45,096 bases of DNA from Pseudomonas tremae (GCF_001401155.1 NZ_LJRO01000013.1:1-45096); one strand, 5' to 3'. Positions 23,405 through 32,239 are shown, counted from the stretch's first letter. Translations and numbers: made by a program. Notes: generated from the letters alone by a model not told the origin.

Positions 23405-25548
23405 CAGAAACTCAGGTCCGCAGTCACGTACAGCGAGCGAGGCTCACCGAGAATCCATTGCTGGCCGCCGTTGTACTGGCTTGCTGCGTATTGGCGATCA
23501 AACAGGTTGCGCGCCTGCAAGCCGAGTGTGGTATTGCGCAGTGCCTTCCAGGACAGGCTTGCATCGGCGACGGTGTAGGCGGGCAGTTTGCTGGTGTTGG
23601 CGATATCGGCGTACCGGCTGTCGACATAGCGCAGCCCGCCGCCGATCTGCACAGAACTGCCGAGCTGCTTGTCGAGCCACAGGTTGGCCGTGCGCTTTGG
23701 CACATCGACGGGCGTGTTGCCGTCGCGCGATACAGCTACGCCCGATACGCTCTGGTCAAATTGGTCATAGCGGGCGCGAACGAAGGCTGCGTTGGCGGTC
23801 AGCGCCCAGTCCTGCGGCAGTTGCAGTTTCAGGCTCGCCTCAAGCCCGTCGGAAGACTGCTGGCCTACCTGCTGGGTGAGGTCAGGATTACCGGCATCGG
23901 TGGTGAGCAGCTTCTTCTTGACGATATGGTAGGCCGCCAGCGTCCACTCCAGACGCTGATCCCAGAGCATTTGCTTGAAGCCCAGCTCCGATTGCCTGGC
24001 GGTGGCCAGGTCGAATTGTTGCTGCGTGGGGTTGAGCGAGACAAGGCTGCCCACGCCATCGGTGCTGGTCGAATATTGAGCGTAGGCGGAGCTGTCCGGC
24101 GTCAGCGCGTAAACCAGGCCAACCTTCCAGTTGTTGCCGATCAGGTCTTTTTCAGTGCGGCTGTCATCACGCAGGTTGTTGCGTTCGATATCCACGTAGT
24201 CACGCCGCACGCCGGTTATAACCGAGAGTTGGTCGCTCAGTTGCGTACGGTTTTCGCCGAACACGGACAGTTGTCGGGTCGTGCTTTTGAAAAGCTCCGA
24301 ATAGGGTGACGCACTCTGAAAACGACCCGCTGCGGGGTTCTCGATATCGACCGGGTCGCCCGCCGGGTTTACATCGTCGTAGGGCGAATTGTTGGTCAGC
24401 TTGAAGCGGATGCGGTTGACATCCATGCCCAGCACACTCTGGCTGTCCAGCCCGGCGAGGCTGTGTTTGAAGATAAACGTCTGGCGATCGCCGGCCTGTT
24501 CCTGATTGTGCTTGATGCTGAAATAGCCGCTGCGCGACAGTTGCTGAGTGGCGGCGTACCAGTTGTAATTTTCGGCGTTCTGCCAGCGTCGGTGCGAGGT
24601 CAGGTAGTAAAGCTCGTTGGATGAGGCCACCTGATCGGAGATCTGCCAGTCGGTGGTCAACCGGGTCCATTGATCGTCGTAGTGCTGCTTGTCGTTCTCG
24701 ATGTTGTAGTTCTTGTCGCGCAGGCCTTCGTGGTAGCGGCCGTTGATCATCGGCACGCCGAAGTAGTTCATGGGCCGCTGATTGCCACCGTCATGGGCGA
24801 GGGTGAACGACAGGTCTTCGCTGGCCTGCCAGTGCAGAGCGCCACTGACGAACGTGCTTTGCGAGTCGCCGTTATCGATCCAGCCATTGCTGTGCAGCTG
24901 ATTCAGGTTCAGGCGATAGCTCAGTTGATCGGTTAACGAGCCGCCACTGTCGAGCGCTGTCTGCCGGTTATCGTAAGAGCCGTAGCCAAGGCGCAGGTGG
25001 TTCTCGATATCGCCTTCGAAGGGTTTCTTGGGGATCACATTGATCACCGCGCCCGTCGCACCTTCGCCATACAGCACAGAGGCCGGGCCGCGTAACACAT
25101 CAATGCGGTCGATTGCCCAGGTGTCAACGGGCATGGTGACGGTACCCATCGAGCTGTACATGCGGCTGCCGTCATACAGCTGCATCACCGACCCCTGGCC
25201 TGTGAAACCACGCGCAGACAGAGCAGTGCCTCCGTCGCCGGGTGCACCGACAGCCGTGATGCCGGGGCTGCGTGCCACGGCTTGCTGCACGTTGGCGTCA
25301 CCGCGACTGCGCACTTCGTCCCCATCGAGCGAACTGGTGCTCGCCGGAGTCTGCAACGCCGTCAGCGGCAGGCGAGAGCCAGCGCTGCTGACGGAGTCGA
25401 GATGTTCTACGTCTTGCGACCGGGCTGTGGCTTTTATCGAGGACGGAGCAAGCTCGACCTGTTCTGAAGCATTTGCATAACCCACACTGCTGGTCAGCAG
25501 ACAGAACGTTGTGACTAGACGACGGGAGCGGAAAAGGGGGCTGATCAT
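23404..25548 (-). CDS. TonB-dependent outer-membrane receptor
   Basis: This encodes 714 residues from the ATG at 25546-25548, which gives a clean signal peptide (cleavage after Y-A-N-A, about residue 27). The frame runs on upstream, but that would place the operator-like palindrome inside the gene. The plug domain contains L-R-G-P-A-S-V-L-Y-G-E-G-A and G-A-V-I-N-V-I-P-K-K-P. The beta barrel ends with the terminal phenylalanine typical of outer-membrane proteins (V-T-A-D-L-S-F). It heads an operon with ATPase, binding protein and permease. This gene order recalls a Zur-controlled locus of P. aeruginosa (from memory), so the substrate may be a zinc complex rather than an iron siderophore. Confidence 0.85.
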   Translation of the reverse strand: MISPLFRSRRLVTTFCLLTSSVGYANASEQVELAPSSIKATARSQDVEHLDSVSSAGSRLPLTALQTPASTSSLDGDEVRSRGDANVQQAVARSPGITAVGAPGDGGTALSARGFTGQGSVMQLYDGSRMYSSMGTVTMPVDTWAIDRIDVLRGPASVLYGEGATGAVINVIPKKPFEGDIENHLRLGYGSYDNRQTALDSGGSLTDQLSYRLNLNQLHSNGWIDNGDSQSTFVSGALHWQASEDLSFTLAHDGGNQRPMNYFGVPMINGRYHEGLRDKNYNIENDKQHYDDQWTRLTTDWQISDQVASSNELYYLTSHRRWQNAENYNWYAATQQLSRSGYFSIKHNQEQAGDRQTFIFKHSLAGLDSQSVLGMDVNRIRFKLTNNSPYDDVNPAGDPVDIENPAAGRFQSASPYSELFKSTTRQLSVFGENRTQLSDQLSVITGVRRDYVDIERNNLRDDSRTEKDLIGNNWKVGLVYALTPDSSAYAQYSTSTDGVGSLVSLNPTQQQFDLATARQSELGFKQMLWDQRLEWTLAAYHIVKKKLLTTDAGNPDLTQQVGQQSSDGLEASLKLQLPQDWALTANAAFVRARYDQFDQSVSGVAVSRDGNTPVDVPKRTANLWLDKQLGSSVQIGGGLRYVDSRYADIANTSKLPAYTVADASLSWKALRNTTLGLQARNLFDRQYAASQYNGGQQWILGEPRSLYVTADLSF

Positions 25549-25593
25549 GGAGTTGAGGATCGCTTCGGAAGGCTGCGTTTGATAACCGGCAAG

Positions 25594-25608
25594 TGTTATA
25601 ACATAACA
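25594..25608. promoter_or_regulatory. Zur-box-like palindrome upstream of the TonB receptor operon
   Basis: TGTTATAACATAACA is a perfect 6-3-6 inverted repeat (TGTTAT, AAC, ATAACA). It agrees with the Zur operator of Pseudomonas as I remember it (TGTTATAnTATAACA-like) and lacks the GATAATGATAAT look of a Fur box. It sits 45 bases upstream of the receptor ATG, where a repressor would block transcription under zinc sufficiency. Confidence 0.6.
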
Positions 25609-25698
25609 TTTGAGAGTCGGCATACACGCTTCTCGATCAGCCCAGCAGGCGTCAGAATTCTCTGTTCAGTCACATGCCTTGCTCTGTCGGCACTGCGC

Positions 25699-26112
25699 TC
25701 AGTAGATCGCCCAGCAGCCTGGCGTCAGCAGCTCAAGCAGATTCTCATCGGGGTCGCGGAAATAAATGCTCGAGCCGCCTCTGGGCCACTCGGTGCGGCC
25801 TTCGATGGCTACTTCGGCCCGAGCAAGTCTGTCAGTCCAGGGTTGCATCTGGTCGGCATCGATGGCGAAGCACACATGGATGCGTCCCTGCGCATCATGA
25901 GGGGGAATTTCGCCGCCGCTGAGGTGTTGCGTCTCTAGTGATGCCCCGCGTTTGAACAGCAAAAGCGTGCTCGAACCTCCGACGTTGAACGCCACCAGTG
26001 TCGGGCTTTCAAACATGATCTCCAGTTCAAGGGTGTCGGAGTAAAAGCTTCTGGCTGCGACAAGGTCGTCTACGTAGAGCGCGGTCTCGATGATCCTGTT
26101 GAGTCGTGGCAT
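25699..26112 (-). CDS. VOC-family (glyoxalase/bleomycin-resistance-like) protein
   Basis: This encodes 137 residues with the paired beta-alpha-beta-beta-beta pattern of the vicinal oxygen chelate superfamily: I-I-E-T-A-L-Y-V-D-D-L at the start, F-Y-S-D-T-L-E-L near residue 23, and the final module I-Y-F-R-D-P-D-E-N-L-L-E-L near 118-130, with the last Glu as a probable metal ligand. The substrate cannot be read from the sequence. It is transcribed leftward, in the same direction as the receptor operon but separated by its promoter region. Confidence 0.8.
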   Translation of the reverse strand: MPRLNRIIETALYVDDLVAARSFYSDTLELEIMFESPTLVAFNVGGSSTLLLFKRGASLETQHLSGGEIPPHDAQGRIHVCFAIDADQMQPWTDRLARAEVAIEGRTEWPRGGSSIYFRDPDENLLELLTPGCWAIY

Positions 26113-26286
26113 GCGTCGTCATCCTTTTCGTACTTGCGATAAATCAGCCTGATCAACAAGGGGCGTCGATCAAGGGCTTATGGCAAGTCTTGCAGAGACG
26201 CAGACAGGCTGGCCAATTCCGATTTTCTGGATGCGCGATCCAAGCGATCTATCGACAGATAACGGCAGCCAGCTTCCTGCCCTTTT

Positions 26287-27231
26287 TCACGCGCGGCGAG
26301 TCACTATCAGTTCGACCGCCGCAATACGGTCTACGTCCTCGTATCCGTCTTCCAGCAGTTCTTCGCCGAACACATCCGGATCAAGTTCTCGATAGGTCCA
26401 CGCCAACGCCGAGTGACTGATATCGCCTCGCACCGACTCCAGAAACGGATCATGTTCGCCCACCATTGCTACGCCGGTGTACAGCACCAGCGAGCCGCCA
26501 GGTGTCAGCCGATCCAGTGACTCGCGCACGATGCGCACCGACAGGTCTGCCCCCAGTGCATCACCGCCGTGGCGATAGGCCCGGCGTTTGGCGTCTTTCA
26601 TGTAAGGCGGGTTGGCGACTATCAGGTCGAACGTACCGGTGACGCCCGAAAGGATATCGCTCTGGCAGCACTCAACGTTTTCCAGCCCGGCCAACGCGGC
26701 ATTGGTCTGGGCAAAGTGCAGCGCTTTGGGATTAATGTCGACGGCAAATACCTGCGCGTCGGGGCGTGCAACGGCGATCAGCAAACCTCCGGCACCGGTG
26801 CCACAGCCGATGTCTACAGCGCGGCTGATCACCTGCGATGTGTCTTGCAGGTGACGATTGATGGATTGAGCAAAACGGTAGGTATCAGGGCCGAAGAATA
26901 CCGAGTCCTCATCCGACGTCGGGAAAGCCGAATGCATCAGCAGCAGGTCATCCAGGCTTGAAAACCTCACCCGGCTCTTCAAACCGTCGTCGCTGCGTTC
27001 AAGCACACCGGCCTCCAGCAGGCCTTGCGCTTCCTCGGCAGGCAGCATTGACTCCGGGATCTGACGGCTCCAGCCGAACACATCTCGCAATGATGCAGCA
27101 GTGCGATTTTCCGGGCGCTGATTCACACGCTCGTGGGTCAACGGAGTGGGCGTGATGAAGTGGTAGCCGTTGGTCTTCAGGCGTTCTGCCAGAGCGATCA
27201 ATGCATTACGGTCAGGCAGCGGGTGGCTCAT
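26287..27231 (-). CDS. Class I SAM-dependent methyltransferase (PrmC/HemK-like)
   Basis: This encodes 314 residues. The SAM-binding motif I is A-V-D-I-G-C-G-T-G-A-G-G near residue 140, the acidic V-D-I-N follows near 163, and the N-P-P-Y motif near 208 is the signature of enzymes that methylate planar amide or amine nitrogens. The N-terminal 120 residues are a helical domain, as in substrate-recognition parts of HemK-type enzymes. The start overlaps the stop of the di-iron protein gene by four bases (ATGA), so the two proteins are probably made together and act on the same compound or protein. The target is unknown. Confidence 0.75.
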   Translation of the reverse strand: MSHPLPDRNALIALAERLKTNGYHFITPTPLTHERVNQRPENRTAASLRDVFGWSRQIPESMLPAEEAQGLLEAGVLERSDDGLKSRVRFSSLDDLLLMHSAFPTSDEDSVFFGPDTYRFAQSINRHLQDTSQVISRAVDIGCGTGAGGLLIAVARPDAQVFAVDINPKALHFAQTNAALAGLENVECCQSDILSGVTGTFDLIVANPPYMKDAKRRAYRHGGDALGADLSVRIVRESLDRLTPGGSLVLYTGVAMVGEHDPFLESVRGDISHSALAWTYRELDPDVFGEELLEDGYEDVDRIAAVELIVTRRA

Positions 27232-28676
27232 GCGTGTGCTCCAGTCATTCGTTCCGTCATGCTGCTGACAAACAGGCGCGTGGCGTGCAGTCCGGCGGCC
27301 GTTGCATGACGCGCTGGCGACATGCTTTCGATCAGGGTAGACATCTTTTCAGTGGCCGACGCTGACTCCAGCTTCATGTGCAATTCGCGTACATCCGGAT
27401 CGGTTTCCTGAGTAGTGCTTGCCAGCGCCGGCGCTGGTTGAGCGCCGGTTTGAACGTTGCGAAAGCGCGAACGAAATGCCTCGGGCAACCGCTTGCCGGT
27501 CGATGGCTGGGCGCTGCCGTCCGGCAGCCAATCGCCAGCAATCCAGTCATGCACCAGCTGTTTTTCGTAGCCGTTGAACACGCCGAACATCGGCGCACCA
27601 GCGCCTTCGAACAACTTCCAGAAACGGCTGTGAATAGGGTCTTCGTGACGCTTGATCCAGCCCCGGTTCTCCAGCACAGCAAGAAACTCCGGAATCTGAT
27701 CCGGCTCGGCCAGCCACTCATTGACTGTTTTTCCATCCAGACGGCAGTAGTCGGAATGCATATGCTGACCGAACGTGCGCTTGCGCTCGAGCATGGCCAC
27801 AACTTCCTGCTCGAGATCGAACGACTGAATGACCTCGCGGGAGCCCATGCCCAGCTCGTTCAAGCGATAACCATTGGCGACACGTCGATAAAACTCGTCG
27901 CGCTCCTGACCTACCGGCATCAACTCGAGGACGCTCTGCGCCGCTTTGCGGGCATGCCCGGTACTGGCGTTATCGATGGTGACGTGCAGAGTAAAGTAAT
28001 AAGGATCGATCCCCAGCTCGTTCAGCTCGAACGAGGTAATCAACAAATGCAGCGGCAGTTGTTCATAGCCCAAATTGTAGCCAATGACTTCAGGAAGGTA
28101 CTGATCACTCAACTGGCCCAGCGAAAGCTGGATGGCCGCTTGCAGGTACGCTTCATCCGGCAGCGGGGCGCTAGTGTCGCAATCGAGATCGGCCAGCAGT
28201 TTGCGATACAGCGACACGTGGTTCTGCGCCTGCTCACCATCCCCCAGCTCTTCCAGGTACGTGCGAATCAGGCCGTGAAACCGGTAGTCCGCCCAGTGTG
28301 GCAACAGCCCGTACAACCAGGACCCATCCACTAGCTTGACCGGCGCAACGTGCTGAATGAAATACATCGCTTGCGACTTGTTCTTGAAAAAACGCCGTGG
28401 CTCACCATTACGGCGCTCTTCCAGATAGCGCGCATATTGATCTGCAACGACGCCAACGTTGTGCTCCATCCACTGCTCCAGCGCTTCCGGTTGCGTCGGA
28501 AGATCACTGTTTTCACGCTCTGCGCGGGCAAGGCAGTGGTTCAGAAAGGTGACCGCATCATGTTGATGTTCTGGAGCTCGATCATTCATCCATGAGTGGT
28601 AGATGGTTTTTGAACGGGCTTCTTCAACGACGGTTTTGACGACGGCTGTGCCGTTCATCACTTGAAGAGACGTCAT
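27228..28676 (-). CDS. Haem-oxygenase-like di-iron protein (HDO superfamily)
   Basis: This encodes 482 residues from the ATG at 28674-28676, which follows GAGGT at a suitable distance; a GTG ten codons upstream is less likely. The segment F-E-L-N-E-L-G-I-D-P-Y-Y-F, then L-H-V-T-I-D-N-A-S-T-G-H, gives Glu, Glu, His, Asp and His ligands in the pattern of haem-oxygenase-like di-iron oxidases and oxygenases, which attack C-H bonds or amines in natural-product and cofactor pathways. The last 100 residues are a less conserved helical tail. It is coupled to a methyltransferase, suggesting a two-step modification. The substrate is unknown. Confidence 0.7.
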   Translation of the reverse strand: MTSLQVMNGTAVVKTVVEEARSKTIYHSWMNDRAPEHQHDAVTFLNHCLARAERENSDLPTQPEALEQWMEHNVGVVADQYARYLEERRNGEPRRFFKNKSQAMYFIQHVAPVKLVDGSWLYGLLPHWADYRFHGLIRTYLEELGDGEQAQNHVSLYRKLLADLDCDTSAPLPDEAYLQAAIQLSLGQLSDQYLPEVIGYNLGYEQLPLHLLITSFELNELGIDPYYFTLHVTIDNASTGHARKAAQSVLELMPVGQERDEFYRRVANGYRLNELGMGSREVIQSFDLEQEVVAMLERKRTFGQHMHSDYCRLDGKTVNEWLAEPDQIPEFLAVLENRGWIKRHEDPIHSRFWKLFEGAGAPMFGVFNGYEKQLVHDWIAGDWLPDGSAQPSTGKRLPEAFRSRFRNVQTGAQPAPALASTTQETDPDVRELHMKLESASATEKMSTLIESMSPARHATAAGLHATRLFVSSMTERMTGAHA

Positions 28677-28805
28677 GAAAATCGTACCTCGGCAGTTGAA
28701 AATCACATAGACGCGGTCACGCAGGACTTTCTGTTTTCTATAAAGCGTAGAGAAGGGAGTGTACAGACAGCCAGAAATTCAGCGCATTTTGCAGAGGACC
28801 GATAG

Positions 28806-29030
28806 GTGGCCCTCCAGGCATACGGCGTTATGCCAAGAAGGCAAATATCGGGATGGAAATCGGAATTCAGGTTGTATGGACAGGGCCTGAGTAGCGCTCG
28901 GCAAGCATGGCAAGAAGGAATGAAAAAACTCGGAACGCAGGTTTTTGAGGCAGGTCCGAATCTGTATGCCGTCGATAACGACAGCATGTTTACTCCACAA
29001 AAGCTTGCCAAAAAGGATGACCGAAAATGA
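28806..29030 (+). CDS. Possible small protein coupled to the DUF4142 gene
   Basis: An open frame of 74 codons from a GTG at 28806 (or an ATG at 28830) ends with a TGA that overlaps the ATG of the DUF4142 gene by four bases. The C-terminal half (WQEGMKKLGTQVFEAGPNLY, then AVDNDSMF) reads like protein. No signal peptide, domain or clear ribosome-binding site is visible. The overlap is the main support, and the frame may instead be the leader region of the next gene. Confidence 0.3.
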   Translation: MALQAYGVMPRRQISGWKSEFRLYGQGLSSARQAWQEGMKKLGTQVFEAGPNLYAVDNDSMFTPQKLAKKDDRK

Positions 29031-29545
29031 CCAACTATTTTCGTATGAGCGCCATTGCCGCTGTACTTACGCTGGGTTCCCAGATGGCCGTTGCTGCCCA
29101 GGACCCTGATGACTTTGTAGAAGACGCGTCTGCCAAAGGCATCGCGGAAGTTCAGGTAGGCAAATTGGCTCAGGATGAAAAAGGCGTAGCTGCGGACGTA
29201 AAAGAGTTTGCTCAGCAGATGGTCAAAGATCACACGGCTGCCAATGAGAAACTGGACGCGATTGCCAAGAAAAAGTCGATCGAAGTGTCCACTGACCCTA
29301 TGTTGATGGACAAGGCCAAAGCGATGATTCTGGAAATGCGCGGAAAGTCGTTTGATCAAGCCTATGCGAACAACCAGGTTGTTGCGCATGAAGAAGCCAT
29401 CAAGCTGTACAAAGAAGAAGCCGAGAATGGCAAGGACGCAGAGTTGAAAGCCTTCGCCAAAGAAACTCTTCCTACCCTGGAAAAGCATCTGGAGCACGCC
29501 AAAAAGCTGGCTGCTGCGCACGGCGGCAGCGCTGCCAAGCAATAA
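29027..29545 (+). CDS. DUF4142 periplasmic ferritin-like protein
   Basis: This encodes 172 residues with AAGGA nine bases before the ATG. A signal peptide ends at A-V-A-A near residue 24. The mature protein is a four-helix bundle of the DUF4142 family, with D-F-V-E-D-A-S-A-K-G-I-A-E-V-Q-V-G at the start, E-F-A-Q-Q-M-V-K-D-H-T-A-A-N in the second helix, and K-E-T-L-P-T-L-E-K-H-L-E-H-A in the last. Members are periplasmic and often found with stress genes; their biochemical role is not settled. Its downstream neighbours code for DUF892 and manganese catalase, fitting an oxidative or stationary-phase stress group. Confidence 0.8.
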   Translation: MTNYFRMSAIAAVLTLGSQMAVAAQDPDDFVEDASAKGIAEVQVGKLAQDEKGVAADVKEFAQQMVKDHTAANEKLDAIAKKKSIEVSTDPMLMDKAKAMILEMRGKSFDQAYANNQVVAHEEAIKLYKEEAENGKDAELKAFAKETLPTLEKHLEHAKKLAAAHGGSAAKQ

Positions 29546-29571
29546 TGTGACTGGATGTAAATTCAGATAGA

Positions 29572-29607
29572 CCGCCTGGCCTGAACTGTTTTGCTCAGGT
29601 CAGGCGG
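29572..29607. terminator. Hairpin between convergent genes
   Basis: CCGCCTGGCCTGA pairs with TCAGGTCAGGCGG around a short T-rich loop, giving a long stem with one mismatch. It lies between the convergent DUF4142 and DUF892 genes and can serve both strands. The T tract is weak on either side. Confidence 0.65.
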
Positions 29608-29640
29608 TTACATATACGTTCACTACTTATGTGCTTGAAA

Positions 29641-30138
29641 CTATTTACTTGAAGTGGCTGCCTGATTGCCGCCCTGTTCGGCGATAGCCGTCAGCTTCTC
29701 GTCAGCGCCTTTCTCTTCGGCCAATGTGGCACTGAGCAGTTTCACTGCCTCTTTCATCCCCAAGTGCTTGGCCATTGCGATGAGCGTGCCGTAACTGGCG
29801 ATCTCGTAATGCTCGACCTTCTGGCAAGCGCCGATCAATCCTGCGTCCAGAACTTCGCCTTTTTCGATCTCGTCCAGCAGCTCCTTGCTCTCTTCGATCA
29901 AGCCTTCCATTGCCACGCATTTCATGCGCTTGAGTTTCAGGCCTTCGGCTTCCACCAACTGATCGATTCGCTCGATCTGCCCATTGGTCTCTTCCAGGTG
30001 AGCCTTGAATGCTTCGGCCAACAGCGGATTAGTGGATGCACGAGCCAGCCGCGGGAGAGCCTTGGTGATTTGCTTCTCAGCGCTGTACACGTCAGAAAGT
30101 TCGTGAATAAACAGGTCTTTTATCGTAGTACGAGCCAT
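29641..30138 (-). CDS. DUF892 (YciE/YciF-like) ferritin-like protein
   Basis: This encodes 165 residues from the ATG of MARTTIKDL (30136-30138), behind AAGGATC. The family signature is clear: F-I-H-E-L-S-D-V-Y-S-A-E-K-Q-I-T-K-A-L near the start, then L-E-E-T near 47, and K-V-E-H-Y-E-I-A-S-Y-G-T-L near 107. These helices carry the Glu and His residues of a di-iron site. Members are cytoplasmic stress proteins of unclear enzymatic role. It shares strand and leader style (AAGGATC) with the small gene upstream, so the two may be one transcript. Confidence 0.8.
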   Translation of the reverse strand: MARTTIKDLFIHELSDVYSAEKQITKALPRLARASTNPLLAEAFKAHLEETNGQIERIDQLVEAEGLKLKRMKCVAMEGLIEESKELLDEIEKGEVLDAGLIGACQKVEHYEIASYGTLIAMAKHLGMKEAVKLLSATLAEEKGADEKLTAIAEQGGNQAATSSK

Positions 30139-30244
30139 GCAGATGATCCTTTTTTGCACATGAAGTTATCCACAAGCGAGGCTAAAAGTCAGCCTCGCAT
30201 GCGGGGTTGCAACAGGTTGAAAAGTGCAGCTGAAGACGGGTTGA

Positions 30245-30442
30245 TCAGCGTCTGGGCAGGTTGTTGTCCAGCAACGTTCCGACGCCGAAGACTTTGGCAG
30301 CCATGACCACCTGAAACCCCCTGCGTGCCAGAAGCGCCTGTGCCTCAAAGGCACGAAGCCCATTCACGAATACCGCATCTGTCAGTGCATTCCCGAGTTC
30401 GCCATCAGGCGAAAAGTGCTTGCTGGAGCGTGTTTGCTTCAT
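30245..30442 (-). CDS. Small hypothetical protein in the stress group
   Basis: This encodes 65 residues beginning MKQTRSSKHFSPDGEL, behind a strong AGAAAGGATC site. The protein has a helical middle (FEAQALLARRGFQVVMAAKVFG) and no known motif. It lies between the manganese catalase and DUF892 genes on the same strand with short gaps, so it is probably part of one operon with them. The family is unnamed to my knowledge. Confidence 0.6.
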   Translation of the reverse strand: MKQTRSSKHFSPDGELGNALTDAVFVNGLRAFEAQALLARRGFQVVMAAKVFGVGTLLDNNLPRR

Positions 30443-30508
30443 GATCCTTTCTCTTGATCGCGGTATCAGAGCTCTCTTCTATAAGTCAGCTTCTTTAAGA
30501 AGCAGTCC

Positions 30509-31390
30509 TCAAAGATCTTTGCCCTGAACAAAGCCCGACCCAAGGTCAGCACCAGTAATGGGGTTGGATGTCGGGTCGGACATGGTCCGTTCCTTCATCA
30601 TTTCCAGAACCTCTGCGTCTTTGGCATCCAGGGTTACAGAGGCAGAACCATCACCACCGTCGACCGCTGGCTGAGGCGACTCGACGAACTCCCACTCGCC
30701 GCCCTGATTCCAGGGGCCACGTACATTCGGTTCACCGGACATGTTGAAGTACTTGTTGGTGAATTCCGGCATGCCCGGCAGTTTGCCTTGCGGGAAGTTA
30801 GGCTGAATGGCGTGCAGGGCTTTTTCGAATGACAACTGGTGAGCGATCTCACGGGTCATCAGGAAGCCCAGTGCTTCTTTTACGCCTGGGTCATCGGTAA
30901 CGTTCATCAACCGCTCGTAAACGATCTTGGCGCGTGCTTCGGCGGCGACGTTGGAGCGGAAGTCGGCAGTCGGTTCACCAATGGTGTCGATGTAAGCAGC
31001 GGTCCACGGCACACCGGCCGAGTTGGTCAAAGGCGCACCGGCACCGTACAACAGGCTGGTGATGTGTGAGTCATTGCCATTGCCGTTGATAGCGCGGTAC
31101 AGCTCACCTTCTTCTTCGATGCCTTCAGCCAGTTGGCCTTTGGCACCTTTGTTCAGCATGACGATAATCGAGCCTACGATTTCGAGGTGGCTGAGTTCCT
31201 CGGTAGCGATGCTCATCAACAGGTCTTTACGGCCTGGATCATCTTCGCTCAGCCCTTGTGTGAAGTAGCGTCCCGCAGCTGCCAATTCACCTTGTGCGCC
31301 GCCGAACTGCTCCAGTAGCAGATTGGCGAGTCCAGGGTTAGGGCGTGCTACACGAACGGTATATTGAAGTCGTTTGTTATGAATGAACAT
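30509..31390 (-). CDS. Manganese catalase
   Basis: This encodes 293 residues. The enzyme breaks down hydrogen peroxide with a di-manganese site held by a four-helix bundle. Visible ligand regions are G-G-A-Q-G-E-L-A-A-A near residue 35, A-T-E-E-L-S-H-L-E near 66-74, A-R-A-K-I-V-Y-E-R-L near 150 and M-T-R-E-I-A-H-Q near 180. The length and the C-terminal Pro/Gly-rich arm match non-haem catalases of the KatN type. It is the first gene of the leftward stress group. No OxyR site is obvious in the 425 bases upstream. Confidence 0.85.
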   Translation of the reverse strand: MFIHNKRLQYTVRVARPNPGLANLLLEQFGGAQGELAAAGRYFTQGLSEDDPGRKDLLMSIATEELSHLEIVGSIIVMLNKGAKGQLAEGIEEEGELYRAINGNGNDSHITSLLYGAGAPLTNSAGVPWTAAYIDTIGEPTADFRSNVAAEARAKIVYERLMNVTDDPGVKEALGFLMTREIAHQLSFEKALHAIQPNFPQGKLPGMPEFTNKYFNMSGEPNVRGPWNQGGEWEFVESPQPAVDGGDGSASVTLDAKDAEVLEMMKERTMSDPTSNPITGADLGSGFVQGKDL

Positions 31391-31815
31391 GTCGTTTCCT
31401 CAGGCTTTGTTTCTTGGGAAGCGTTAACCCATGTGAATGGGCCGATTCAACGCAGTTATTGGTTATGAAAAGAGAGGCCTGTAAACGTTGCTCATAACTT
31501 TCAATTCATGGGATGAACGGTGTCAAATAACGAGTTCAATAGAATTTAGTTATCTTGGTTGTCCTACAGGATCGACGCGTAAGTCACTGAACACCGGGCG
31601 CAGCGGGGCGCTCAGCGAAGGGGGCTCGACGGGTGAAATATTTCAAAAACAGTGCTTATAAGAAAAGACTATTAGTTGATTAAAGTCTTCGTCCGGGTCT
31701 TGCCCAAGCTCTTTAAGGTGGCTACATGCTATCACTTACATGATGGTGTTAATATTTTGAATTTTTCGAAAACGCCGCGATCTGTTTTTCGAGTCGACAA
31801 AGCAGGAGCTGCACA
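31391..31815. other. Intergenic region between divergent genes
   Basis: This 425-base interval separates the leftward catalase gene from the rightward DUF6555 gene and must hold both promoters. It is AT-rich near 31640-31770. I find no gene, RNA or convincing operator in it. A GAACT and a TCATC string 17 bases apart on the reverse strand faintly resemble an extracytoplasmic sigma promoter but are too weak to call. Confidence 0.4.
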
Positions 31816-32037
31816 ATGGCTGAAAAACACTACCGTATTGATTACCTGCTGCATGGCAGTTACAAAACGTTCTATGTAAGAGCAGGTGTCATGGACAACA
31901 GAGAAGCCTGGCATTGGGCATCAGTGGATGCGGGATTCGGTGCGATTCCCAAATACCGTTCTGATCCAGTACCAAAGCTGAGCAAACCCCAGGCTGAAAA
32001 GCTCGGGCTTTCAAATGTGGAGTGGGCCCAGGCGTGA
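31816..32037 (+). CDS. DUF6555 family protein
   Basis: This encodes 73 residues with AGGAG nine bases before the ATG. The pattern Y-R-I-D-Y-L-L-H-G then A-W-H-W-A-S-V-D-A-G-F-G-A-I-P-K matches a small family that I know only from Pseudomonas proteins of unknown function. It is a soluble one-domain protein. It stands alone, with long non-coding stretches on both sides. Confidence 0.75.
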   Translation: MAEKHYRIDYLLHGSYKTFYVRAGVMDNREAWHWASVDAGFGAIPKYRSDPVPKLSKPQAEKLGLSNVEWAQA

Positions 32038-32239
32038 AGCGCCTCAGGTTCACTACAGCATGATGCACACCGTCGTGCGGCACGATGCCGCATGACGGAG
32101 TGCAGCCACGTCAGTCATTGATCGACTTGAAACGTTTTATTTATGCATTTTTGATCTGAAAACACTCTTTTTGATCAGTATCTACGAATGATACGCAGGT
32201 GCTTGACCTCCTTTTGTCCCCCTTCCGTTTTTATCCTGT

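Noticed and set aside
21601..24309. Several long forward frames opposite the TonB/ABC operon
   Set aside because: All are antisense to genes with clear motifs and show no family features.
28703..29542. Reverse-strand open frame of 279 codons
   Set aside because: It lies opposite the clear DUF4142 gene and its upstream region, has Cys/Phe-rich low-quality sequence and no recognisable domain; it is a shadow frame.
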